Below, piece after piece: positions 36,279-47,308 of a stretch of 64,000 bases of DNA. The stretch is from Eurosta solidaginis (taxonomy: Eukaryota; Arthropoda; Insecta; Diptera; Tephritidae): positions 81,863,675 to 81,927,674 of the forward strand of contig NC_090322.1 in NCBI RefSeq assembly GCF_040869045.1, read 5' to 3'. A program made the position numbers and the translations under genes. The notes beneath the pieces were generated by a model, which did no database searches, was not told where the DNA came from, and worked only from the letters and a program-made list of their open reading frames with translations. Positions within the stretch are counted from its first letter, which is position 1; the number at the start of each line of letters is the position of its first letter.

Positions 36279-37160
36279 ATGAGTACACCAAATTCTCCCA
36301 ACTTTTCCGAAGACCAGAGTGAAGGGTGCGAATGGGCCCCGTTGAGAATACGACTACGGCGAACGACACCAGCTGCCACATACGAGGAGGGAAGTGGCGA
36401 TGACAGCACCGAGGATTACAGGTCCGAGTCCGAGGAGTGGGCCATCGTTCGGGACCCTACCCCGATCCCCATTTCCTCAGAGAGCGAGGACGAAGACGAC
36501 AACGAACCACCACCAAAACAGCAGGGCGAGTTTTCGATACGTCAGGAAGACGAGGAGACTCAGGGCCGAGGGTTCGTGGAGTACACTCGGCGCGTCAATC
36601 TCAGAATGCGCATATATAACGCGCATGTCGAAACCGAACCCCCGGCCAAGCAGAGGATCGTGGAGGCGATATGCGAACCGCCAAAAAGGAACGACGACGA
36701 CACGAAAATATTAAGCCGTATAGCCAACGAGGCCAACGGCAGCCTCAACGACGACAACAACGACATCAACAAATTAAGCCGTCTGGCCAGCGAGGTCAAC
36801 GGCAGCCTCAAAGACATCAGCAGCGACGTGCTAAGCCTGACGGCAAGCAACGAAGACATCGGCGACCGCAACAACAACGACGGAGACGGCAGCAGTATGA
36901 TAGGCGAAATCCAACAATGGCTGAACAGCGCCCAAACCGACATGCCGGAGACGTGGGAGAACCGCTCCGGTATTCAGCCACTGCCAGAAGAACTCACCAA
37001 AGAAATTCAACGACACCTACACCAGCCACAACAGCAGGCACAGAAACGACGACAGCGGTCCCTCAAACGTCTTATTGAGGGTCATCTCTACCGCGTACGC
37101 ATTACGCGCACTGCGCTGGTCACGGTGAGTCTCGCTGCGGAAGGTGAGGGGGGAGTGTGA
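36279..37160 (+). CDS. Third ORF of element B copy 2, 293-aa acidic protein, intact
   Basis: Same length and layout as the copy at 27221: acidic serine-rich N-terminus, 21-residue repeat in the middle, basic Gln-rich C-terminus. Differences I see are Thr to Ala in the second repeat and two Phe to Leu changes near the C-terminus (RSLKRLIEG). No stop or frameshift. The start ATG follows GCGAGTAGCA. Function is unknown. Confidence 0.7.
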   Translation: MSTPNSPNFSEDQSEGCEWAPLRIRLRRTTPAATYEEGSGDDSTEDYRSESEEWAIVRDPTPIPISSESEDEDDNEPPPKQQGEFSIRQEDEETQGRGFVEYTRRVNLRMRIYNAHVETEPPAKQRIVEAICEPPKRNDDDTKILSRIANEANGSLNDDNNDINKLSRLASEVNGSLKDISSDVLSLTASNEDIGDRNNNDGDGSSMIGEIQQWLNSAQTDMPETWENRSGIQPLPEELTKEIQRHLHQPQQQAQKRRQRSLKRLIEGHLYRVRITRTALVTVSLAAEGEGGV

Positions 37161-38341
37161 GGACCCCAAAGCTGAGGGGTTTGTATCCTCACAACATACA
37201 CATATCTATATATTTTTGTAAACAGCGTACATTATGAAATAACTTGGAGTTTATATTTGAATTTACCACTTATGCATTTTATATGAAATATACATATTAT
37301 GTATACCTTTATGAATTATGCTCTAAATACATATATTCGGTTGTACATTGAATTGATAATTATTACATTGATGGACAAGTTAGACTTGCGCACTTTTGCA
37401 CGCAAGCAAAGTATTTACATTTTCGCAAACATAAATTTTAAATATAGGATCACCCTAACACGCATTGAATATTTGGAAGGAAGGTAGATACGCACAAAAC
37501 ATAAAAATGCAGCGGTCAACCAACCCTTTGCAATCTCAAAATCCAATACATCCAGCTACAAATACAACATATATAATAACTTAAGTGAACGGAGATCAGC
37601 AGCAAGTCGTCAAAATAAGCGCCGCTACTAATAGAGATTTCGCTATACATATTTACGCACTAGCATACAACACACCAACGCACGCCATACAACAGAAGGC
37701 AGAAACATTGGGCAAAGCAAAACACAACATTAGAATCAGGTGATCACAAACAAATGTACAAACACACAATAATTATAGCAACGGCTGGAAAGAGCAGTAT
37801 GAGCAAGTACAAAGGCATGTTGTTCAATAAGGAGCATTATGGTGCATGGAAATTCATGGGAAGGAAGTATTTACCGGAATAACAGTTGTTTTATATTGTT
37901 AATACTATTAGTTGAAAGTTGTTATTATAAAATAACCGTTTGCCTGCGTGCAAAAATTAGTATATAAGGGCGACCAGTTCGCATTGAAATTCAGAGATTA
38001 GGAGACAGGCATACGAGTCGGTAGGTTTTATCACTTCCGACCAAGAGTACACCTGAAGGTTTTTCACTTCATTTGTACTAAAAGTATACTCGTCTGGAGG
38101 ATTTATTACTCTATTCGACCGCAGAGGTTGGCCGAGGGCTTTATTACCTCAGTCACCTCTTACAAAGTAAGGGAATCAGTTAGGAGTAGAAATAGAATTT
38201 TTATTAAATAAATACTTTTGTAACGTTTTATAAGAATAAACAGGGTTATCCTTTTAGAAGGATCGGTAGGAATTTCTACTTTCAGGAACCCTGGACGGAC
38301 TGAGACTAACCCCGGCAAAGTCAAAGGAAAAGTCCGTCACA
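37156..38341 (+). repeat. 3' LTR of element B copy 2 (1186 bp)
   Basis: Full length and nearly identical to 28098-29283. The TATATAAG box is at 37961-37968. Confidence 0.92.
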
Positions 38342-41300
38342 TACTTAAGTCGTTTCGTTCAACAAAATTGAGTAGATCACTCAGCAGTTGTTGGCTTCAG
38401 AACAATAATTTTTGATATAGTTATTAAAAGTTTTTAAAGGATGTCAAACGTTGTTCCTCGTTTTATATCCTTTAATTCTAGAGTTAAATCTGATAAATAC
38501 CGCGTACGAATTTTTATAACCAATTGGTTTGGTTACTCGACAGCTTCGTCTCGTTAGCTTACATATAGCGTTTTTTTATTTGCTTACCGATCTAAACGTT
38601 AAGCATGCTTAAAACACGTAAGTCGTATTGTTCAACAAATTTTAGTAGATCACTCAGCAGTTGTTTGCTTCAGAGCTACAATTTTCGATATAGTTAATAC
38701 AACTTTTTAAAGGTTGTCAAACGTTGTTTCTCGTTTTATATCCTTTAATTCTAGAGTTAAATACGATAAAAACAGCGAACGAATTTGTTTAACCCATTCG
38801 TTTTGGTTACTCGACCGCTCCGTCCTCGTGTAGCCTACATATTGCGTTTTTCTAAATAAACTTACCGGCCTAAAGGTTAAGCATGCTAAAATACGTAAGT
38901 CGTTTTGTTCAACAAATTTCAGTAGATCACTCAGCAGTTGTTTGCTTCAGAGCTACAATTTTTGATATAGTTAATAAAACTTTTTAAAGGTTGTAAAACG
39001 TTGTTCCTCGTTTTATATCCTTTAATTTTAGAGTTAAATATGATAATAACTGTGTGCGAATTTTTTTAACGCATTCGTTTTGGTTATTCGACCGCTCCGT
39101 CCTCGTGTAGCCGACATATTGCGTTTTTCTGAATAAAATTACCCGCCTAAAGGTTAAGCATGGTTAAAATACTTAAATCGTTTCGTTCAACAAATTTTAG
39201 TAGATCACTTAGCAGTTGTTGGCTTCAGAATATTTATTTTTGATATAGTTATTAAAAGTTTTTAAAGGATGTCAAACGTTGTTTCTCGTTTTATATCCTT
39301 TAATATTAGAGTTAAATATGAAAAAAACTGCGTACGAATTTTTTTAACCCATTCGTTTTGGTTACTCGACCGCTCCGTCCTCGTGTAGCCCACATATTGC
39401 GTGGTTAAAATACTTAAATCGTTTCGTTCAACAAATTTTAGTAGATCACTTAGCAGTTGTTGGCTTCAGAATAATAATTTTTGATATAGTTATTAAAAGT
39501 TTTAAAGGGTGTCAAATGTTGTTTCTCGTTTTATATCGTTTAATTCTAGAGTTAAATCTGATAAATACCGCGTATGAATTTTTTTAACCAATTTGTTTTG
39601 GTTACTCGACGGCTCCGTCCTCGTTAGCTTACATATTGCGTTTTTTTAACATGCTTACCGATCTAAACTTTAAGCATGCTTAAAACGCGTAAGTCGTATT
39701 GTTCAACAAATTTGAGTAGATCACTCAGCAGTTGTTTGCTTCAGAGCGACAATTTTTGAGAAAGTTATTAAAACTTTTTAAAGGTTGTCAAGCGTTGTTT
39801 CTCGTTTTATATCCTTTAATATTAGAGTTAAATATGAAAAAAACTACGTACGAATTTTTTTAACCCATTCGTTTTGGTTATTCGACAGCTCCGTCCTCGT
39901 GTAGCCTACATATTGCGTTTTTCTAAATAAACTTACCGGCCTAAAGGTAAAGCATGGTTAAAATACTTAAGTCGTTGCGTTCAACAAATTTGAGTAGATC
40001 ACTCAGAAGTTGTTGGCTTCAGAACAATAATTTTTGATATAGTTATTAAAAGTTTTTAAAGGGTGTCAAACGTTGTTTCTCGGTTTATATCCTGTAATTA
40101 TGGAGTTAGATCTGATAAATACAATGTAGGAATTTTTTAACTAATTTGTTTGGTTACTCGACGGCTCCGTCCTCCTTAGGTAACATATCGCGTTTTTTTT
40201 TAATTTGCTTACTGAGCATGCTTAAAACACGTAGGTCGTATTGTTCAACAAATTTGTGTAGATCACTCAGCAGTTGTTTGCTTCAGAGCGACAATTTTCA
40301 ATATACTTAATAAAACTTTTTAAACGTTGTCAAACGTTGGTTCTCGTTTTATATCCTTTAATTCTAGAGTTAAATAGGATAAAAACCGCATACGAATTTG
40401 TTTAACCCATTCGTTTTGGTTACTCGACCTCTCCGTCCTCGTGTAGCCTACATATTGCGTTTTTCTAAATAAACTTACGGGCCTAAAGGTTAAGCATGCT
40501 TAAAATACGTAAGTCGTTTTGTTCAACAAATTTGAGTAGATCACTCAGCAGTTGTTTGCTTCAGAGCTACAATTTTCGATATTCTTAATAAAACTTTTTA
40601 AAGGTTGTCAAACGTTTTTTCTCGTTTTATATCATTTAATTCTAGAATTAAATACGATAAAAACCGCATACGAATTTGTTTAACCTATTCGTTTTGGTTA
40701 CTCGACCGCTCCGCCCTCGTGTAGCCTACATATTTAGTTTTTCTAAATAAACTTACCGGCCTAAAGGTTAAGCATGGTTAAAATACTTAAGTCGTTTTCT
40801 TCAGCAAATTTGAGTAGATCACTCAGCAGTTGTTGGCTTCAGAACAATCATTTTTGATAAAGTTATTAAAAGTTTTTAAAGTGTTTCAAACGTTGTTTCT
40901 CGTTTTATATCATTTAATATTAGAGTTAAATATGATAAAAACTACGCACGAATTTTTTTAACCCAATCGTTTTGGTTACTCGACCGGAGCGGTCCTCGTG
41001 TAGCCTACATATTGCGTTTTTCTGAATAAACTTACCGGCCTTAAGGTTAAGCATTGTTTAAATACTTAAGTCGTTTCGTTCAACAAATTTGAGTAGATCA
41101 CTCAGCAGTTGTTGTCTTCAGAACAATAATTTTTGATATAGTTATTAAAAGTTTTTAAAGGGCGTCAAACTTTGTTTCTCGGTTTATACCCTGTAATTAT
41201 AGAGTTAGATCTGATAAATACCGTGCAGGCATTTTTTAACCAATTTGTTTTGGTTACTCCACGGCTCCGTCCTCGTTAGGTTACATAAGGCGTTTTTTTT

Positions 41301-41342
41301 AAATTTGCTTACCGATCTAAAGGTTAAGCATGCTTAAAATAC
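38342..41342 (+). repeat. Satellite array, block 5
   Basis: About eleven monomers. From 38342 to about 38676 it matches 29284-29617 with shared private variants (AACCAATTGGTTTGG, ACATATAGCG), then diverges inside a monomer at CAGAGCTACAATTTTCG, marking the end of the duplicated segment. A truncated monomer near 39405 joins two units. Confidence 0.93.
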
Positions 41343-41969
41343 TGTCACGAATATTAGAAGCACTAAGTGATACTCACATCACATCGCTAGGGTGATTCTA
41401 AGCAGTATGTGCGTAAATAAATAAATAATTATGTACACATTACGACAAGCAACATTTACATACACGCAGCGGGGAAATACACATAAACGCATTAACCGGC
41501 GTTTACCACATGCATACAAGGCAGCGGAGCGATAACTCACACACAGGTGTACATAGTTAATCAATAGTCAGAGTATTACTCACATATATACACGCATATG
41601 CCTATGTGAGAGTCTATAAACTACAAATAGGTATACATATATGTAGCTCAATTACTAGGGTAAACAAGTAGAACAGTATAACAACGGCAAAAGCGGAGTA
41701 GTCTGACTTGAGTTTGATTTGAGTCTTCGATTGAGACGCTATCTAGCGAGCAATAGCAGTATTATTTTGAATAGTAGAGTTTCATTTGAGCTATCAATCA
41801 GTTTGGTTATTAAGCAAGCTATTCGTTGCACAGTTTGAGTGTTATTGTGAAGTACTTTAATAAAGGCCATTTTGCATTATTACAAATTGGAGTTATTTAT
41901 TCAACAGTTTAGTGATTCGAACTAAGCAGAGGATTGCAAATAAGAGGATTTGCAAGTAAATTCGTTACA
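41343..41969 (+). mobile_element. Second copy of the solo LTR (627 bp)
   Basis: Same ends and same position within a satellite monomer as 18248-18919. It lacks ~45 bp that include the TATA context (it reads CAGTATAACAACGG). Left flank is ATAC (41339-41342), right flank ACAC (41970-41973), one base off. Flanking monomers share rare variants with the first copy, so duplication together with the satellite is likelier than a second insertion. Confidence 0.9.
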
Positions 41970-43511
41970 ACACGTAAGTCGTTTTGTTCAACAAATTTGA
42001 GTAGATCACTTAGTAGTTGGTTGCTTCAGAGCAACAATTTTTGAGATAGTTATTAAAACTTTTTAAAGGTTGTCAAACGTTGTTTCTCGTTTTATATCCT
42101 TTAATTCTGGAGTTACGTATTGTTTAACCCATTCTTTTTGGTTACTCGACGACTCCGTCCTCGCGTAGCCTACATATTGCGGTTTTTTACATAAACTTAC
42201 TTAAAATATGTAAGTCGTTTTTTTTCAACAAATTTTAGTAGATCACTCAGCAGTTGTTTGCTTCAGAGCGATAATTTTTACATAGTTATAAAACTTTTAA
42301 AGGTTGTCAAACGTTGTTTCTCGGTTTATATCCTTTAATTATAGAGTTAGATCTGATAAATACCGTGTAGGAATTTTTTAACTAATTTGTTTTGGTTAGT
42401 CGACGGCTCCGTCCTCGTGTAGCCTACATATTTCGTTTTCTAAATAAATTTACCGGCCTAAAGGTTAAGCATGCTTAAAATACGTAAGTGGTTTGTTCAA
42501 CAAATTTGAGTAGATCACTCAGCAGTTGTTTGCTTCAGAGCTACAATTTTCGATATACTTAATAAAACTTTTTAAAGGTTGTCAAACGTTTTTTCTCGTT
42601 TTATATCCTTTAATTCTAGAGTTAAATACGATGAAAACCGCGTACGAATTTGTTTAACCCATTCGTTTTGGTTACTCGACCGCTCCGTCCTCGTGTAGCC
42701 TACATATTGCGTTTTTCTAAATAAACTTACCGGCCTAAAGGTTAAGCATGGTTAAAATACTTAAGTCGTTTCGTTCAACATATTTGAGTAGATCACTCTG
42801 CAGCTGTTGGCTTCAGAATAATAATTTTTGACATAGTAATTAAAAGTTTTAAAGGTTGTCAAACGTTGTTTCTCGTTTTATATCCTTTAATTCTAGAGTT
42901 AAGTACGATAAAAACCGCGTACGAATTTGTTTAACACATTCGTTTTGGTTACTCGACCGCTCTGTCTTCGTGTAGCCTACATATTGCGTTTTTCTGAATA
43001 AACTTACCGGCCTAAAGGTTAAGCATGGTTAAAATACTTAAGACGTTTTCTTCAACAAATTTGAGTAGATCACTCAGCAGTTGTTGGCTTCAGAACAATA
43101 ATTTTTGATAAAGTTATTAAAAGTTTTTAAAGTGTTTCAAACGTTGTTTCTCGTTTTATATCATTTAATATTAGAGTTAAATATGATAAAAACTGCGTAC
43201 GAATTTGTTTAACCCATTCGTTTTGGTTACTTGACCGCTCCGTCCTCGTGTATCGTACATATTGCGTTTTTCTAAATAAACTTACCGGCCTAAAGGTTAA
43301 GCAAGCTTAAAATACGTAAGTCGTTTTGTTTTTTAATTTGCTTACCGATCTAAACGTTAGGCATGGTTAAAATACGTAAGTCGTATTGTTCAACAAATTT
43401 GAGTAGATCACTCAGCAGTTGTTTGCTTCAGAGCGACAATTTTTGAAACAGTTATTAAAACTTTTTAAAGGTTGTCGAACGTTGTTTCTCGTTTTATATC
43501 ATTTAATATTA
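41970..43511 (+). repeat. Satellite array, block 6 (right edge)
   Basis: About five and a half monomers, with the rare TTCTGGAGTTACGTATTGTT at 42105 as in blocks 3 and 4. A deletion near 43330 fuses two monomers. The array stops abruptly at about 43511 in the middle of a monomer. Confidence 0.93.
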
Positions 43512-44443
43512 GTGGTTGAGCGACTATTGCAGTCATCAACAGCCAACTCCATCAACATCGTATTTTTATAACCAATTAAAAGAACTTGAATTTTACCTGA
43601 ATTTTTTATATTGAATTTGAACATGTACCTTATTTATAATTACCGTAACTAAGTTACACATATATAAATATGTACATTGAACCTTTTTATACATTACTAT
43701 TTGATGTATAGTTATTATCTTTACGACGAATGAATTACGTTAAATCCATGAATTATATCTGTAGTTATATCTATTAGAGTATAATAATTCACGTTTCGCC
43801 TCTCTGGCAACCCCAACGATGAGTTGACAGTTGACATGTACGTACATATGTACATATATATACATATATGTTTGTTGACATTTCTTTTTACTTATAATTC
43901 GAAAATCTTTATCCATTCGGTGTGACACTAAAAGTTGTAAATCTTTTGTATAAAAACAAAAATAGTATCTTTAAAGTTAACCAAGCCCCGGTGCCTTTTT
44001 ATTTAAACTCGAAAGTCTATAATCGGTTGTGTACGGCATTAAGTATTAACCTTAGTTGAAATAAGGAATAAAACAATTTTGTCCAATTGAATGGAACCTG
44101 CAACTACACAAGTGATTGAAGATAGGTTATTATATGATATATTGCTCCCGCCACCGCCATAATCCATCAAATCACCACCATCATCATCAAGGTACCACCA
44201 TCTTCATCATCGCCACCACAGCTATATCCCACAAGCAGGAAAAGCAGGTAAATTGTGCATTATCCACACCCCCTTAAACAGTGGTCCTTCGACGCCACTA
44301 AGGAAACCAGCGCAAGAGAAACGCAAGTAGCTTCGCCCTTTTCGTAAACCGTGTGTATTAAATGAGATATAATACACCCCAATCACGGAAAAAATACACA
44401 TCAACGAAAAATTAAGGCAATTTTCATTTTTCGAGGGTTATTA

Positions 44444-44476
44444 TTTCCCGCCAAAAATCCTCATTTCCCGCCAAAA
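44444..44476. promoter_or_regulatory. Pair of E2F-like motifs
   Basis: TTTCCCGCCAAAA occurs at 44444-44456 and 44464-44476, 20 bp start to start. It matches the E2F consensus TTTSSCGC. No gene start is visible beside it. Confidence 0.3.
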
Positions 44477-44501
44477 CTTGCACATACCACTTCGTATATA
44501 T

Positions 44502-44510
<9 letters not shown>

Positions 44511-44546
<36 letters not shown>
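44511..44546. repeat. (TA)n microsatellite
   Basis: A run of about 18 TA dinucleotides preceded by ACACACACA. Confidence 0.9.
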
Positions 44547-44549
<3 letters not shown>

Positions 44550-44629
44550 CAATAACCACATATTGCAAAACTCAGTACGGTATATGTGCAAAACATAATA
44601 AGAAAAACTAAGCTAGATACAATGGGCAC

Positions 44630-45176
44630 TGTTTAGGCCACAAGCCTAAATATGGCGGTGCATCCTCGTATTACCTAACTTTTTCTTTTCGTTGTTCTTT
44701 TACCTCACATCTTTCATTTATACATATCGGTTTATACCGATAACTGTTTACCCCGCTGGATAATAGTTAAGCCTAGGATTCGGCGGTGACCGCGAACAAA
44801 AGGCTTTTTACCTCTTTCACTTTTTTTGCGAACGTTTAAGAAACCGCCAGCAACCAAGCCACCGAAGGTAAGTCTTTCAACAATATTAAAAATTCTAAAA
44901 TTCATTTTTGCACTTCCGTCTTCGGAAATATTGAATTGCCATTAAGTGGAGTAACTTTACATTTGCATTTACCTTAATTTGAATAAACATTATTGTGTAT
45001 TTTTTTTCTAACGAGTTCATTGAATTGTGATTAAGTGGATTAACTTTGCATTTGCATTTACTTTTATTTGAATAAACATTATTGTACATCCTTTATAACG
45101 TACTCGTTGTGTTTTTTTCCTTTCTTTTCTCCCCACCATTATTGCGAGCGCGCCCTATCTTCTTGCCGCCGCAACA
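44630..45176 (+). repeat. BEL/Pao 5' LTR (547 bp)
   Basis: It begins TGTTTAGGCCACAAGCC and ends CCGCCGCAACA. It contains a ~90 bp tandem duplication (TTGAATTGCCATTAAGTGG near 44928 and TTGAATTGTGATTAAGTGG near 45020), each half ending in GAATAAACATTATTG with an AATAAA signal. About 13 differences separate it from 61868-62414 by eye, near 2.4 percent. Confidence 0.9.
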
Positions 45177-45178
45177 TT

Positions 45179-45193
45179 TGGTCCATCTCCCCG
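45179..45193 (+). other. Candidate primer binding site of the BEL/Pao element
   Basis: TGGTCCATCTCCCCG starts two bases after the LTR, the expected place. I cannot name the matching tRNA. Confidence 0.5.
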
Positions 45194-46469
45194 AAATAAA
45201 AGCGAAGCGACCTAATTACGGAAATTTTCCAAATCGAAGGAATAAAGTCGAAGCACAAATTTTACGATCAGAAATTAACCAGCACATGTGAAAAGCCTAA
45301 GAGCTTAGATATTATTTATAAAAGGTATCAAATTTACAAATTAAAATCAACCAGCGAAGAAGCAAATGAACGAGCAACACATACAGTCCAACTGGTCATC
45401 ACAACACGCATACAGCCATAAACTCATCACTACAGCTAAAACGAATCAACTCATCATACGATATCACGTCCATTTTTCACATCATCACAATAACATCACA
45501 TCTACAGTCCACATAACATCGCATCAACAGTCCACATAACATCACATCAACAGTCCACATAACATCATATCAGATCACATACGTTACCAAAACTTGTGTA
45601 AGGTAAGTGGTTGATTTTGGTGCACATTTGTTTTTATATACGAACTCACGTATCGAGTGAATTTGTGATATCCATTTGCAGGTCAAAGCAAGTGGAGGTT
45701 CATTGTGTTTTAAACGCACACTTAGCGCCTTTTGATTATCGGCTAAGTCCCCCACCAGTGGTAAGACTTTTCCGACACAACTCAAGGCAAGACAGTCAGT
45801 GGATCTTTTGTTTCTCCTTTTGCAACAAAATTATCACTGCACTGTGCAACCACACTCGGTTTCTATAGACAGTATTTTCGGTTGGTGATTTTCGGCAACA
45901 ATCTACATACACTCTCACTTGGTTGATGAACTTGCAAAGAAATACCACAATATTCACGCAGTCATAATATTCTGCAACCACAGAAAATTTTTTTTCTAAA
46001 GCATTTCACCTTCGTTGGGTGGCTTGTAGTCATTTTTGCTTAATTGCGACAATCAGTCAAAGAATTGTTGCAAATAGCTCATTTGTGAATACACTTAATT
46101 CATATTCATTCGAAGGCATTTAATATAGAGTATTTTTTCACCGAATTATACATATACATATAATCAACAACTTTTGAACGGAAATCAGTTTATTAATCTG
46201 TTGCGAACTGAAATAATACCATAACGCCAAAAATTAGGACTGCGTTGGGTGGCTAGTGGCTCATCACAATTGGTCACAAACACAATTTTATACTGATCGT
46301 TTAATATTACATAGCTGTATGTTTTCAGCGTTTTTTATAATAAATAATTAAAAGTGTAATTTTCCACATTAAGTTGGATAAACAAATTTATTGTCTTATT
46401 TATATTGGGAAAGATACCCTGGTTGGCTACTCGGCGATACTCATCAACGTTCACATAACACCTTTTGTA

Positions 46470-47170
46470 TATACATTAAATCCTCGTCAGGATTTCTATC
46501 TGTGTTTCACTTTCACTTGTATACACATTAAATCCTCGTCGGGATTTCTATCTGTGGGTCAAATTTCACCCTTTAAACACATTAAATCCATATAAGGATT
46601 TCTATTTGTGTTTCAAATCTCGAGGATTACACATCATATCCACATCGGGATTACATCTGCGTTTTTTAAACTTTTTTTAGACACACTAAGTTTTCAGAAA
46701 ATATTTATATCTGTGTCCAACACACCCTTTAGACACATTAAATATTTGCAGACGAATTCTCTTCTCTGCATTGCACATCACTGTAGACACATTAAATCCT
46801 CGTCAGGAGTTCTATCTGTGTTTGATATCACTTTATACACACTAGAACCTTTCAGGAGTTCTATCTGTGCTGCATATCACTATATACACCTTAAAACCTC
46901 GTCAGGATTTCTATCCATAACACTGTATACACACTAAATCCTCGTCAGGATTTCTATCTGTGGCTTACATAATCCCCGTGAGGATCTCTATAAGTGGTTC
47001 ATATCACTGGCCACACATTACACCACGTCAAGATTTACATCTGATTAAAATTTTTTCTTATCACTAAATTCACATAAGATTGCTTTCTGTGTTAACACAT
47101 ACAATCCGATCGGAGTTCAAATCCGTGTATTTTTTAGATTTTACTCACACAGCACAATCACAGCAGGATT
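46470..47170 (+). repeat. Array of short hairpin repeats in BEL/Pao leader
   Basis: The core is an inverted repeat, AAATCC-(6 nt)-GGATTT. Perfect copies are at 46478-46495, 46530-46547, 46584-46601 and 46936-46953; the loop differs (TCGTCA, TCGTCG, ATATAA) while the stem is kept. Other copies (46794, ~46842, ~46890, ~46970) have partly decayed stems. Units are joined by CTATCTGTG and CACATTA-like spacers. Confidence 0.8.
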
Positions 47171-47308
47171 GATAGCTGGGCTACGTACAAAAAAAACAAA
47201 ACACTCTTATAATTTTTGCTGCGGTTGAATATACACCAACGCCACTAAGTATTTTGCCTTCAAGCTCGACACCTTCAAAGAAACAAAATATTCAAATTAA
47301 TAAAATCA

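Larger units (their letters stand above)
32024..38341 (+). mobile_element. Element B copy 2: internally deleted Ty3/Gypsy retrotransposon
   Basis: Same structure, same internal deletion point and same TACT flanks (32020-32023, 38342-38345) as copy 1, 9049 bp downstream of it. It is 9 bp longer because it keeps 21 bp that copy 1 lost in integrase but has lost 12 bp near 33730. Flanking satellite is also shared, so it arose by duplication of a segment containing an already dead element, not by a second transposition. Confidence 0.93.
43512..44629. other. Unassigned AT-rich sequence between satellite and BEL/Pao LTR
   Basis: No convincing ORF. It holds TACATATGTACATATA-type simple sequence near 43840, CCACCATCATCATC repeats near 44175, and two TTTCCCGCCAAAA motifs at 44444 and 44464. 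It may include remains of an old element but I cannot identify one. Confidence 0.5.
45177..47308 (+). other. Long BEL/Pao leader with repeats
   Basis: No gene seen. A 23-bp repeat (core CAACAGTCCACATAACATC) occurs about three times near 45490-45570. From 46470 to about 47170 a degenerate ~45-60 bp repeat with the core AAATCCTCGTCAGGATTT is present roughly ten times. Splice-like sites may exist but none is compelling. The leader ends at the gag ATG at 47309. Confidence 0.75.

Noticed and set aside
22975..38341. B1 and B2 as two independent insertions at identical TACT targets
   Set aside because: They share the same internal deletion, inherited stops and variants in the flanking satellite, which is explained by duplication of one insertion.
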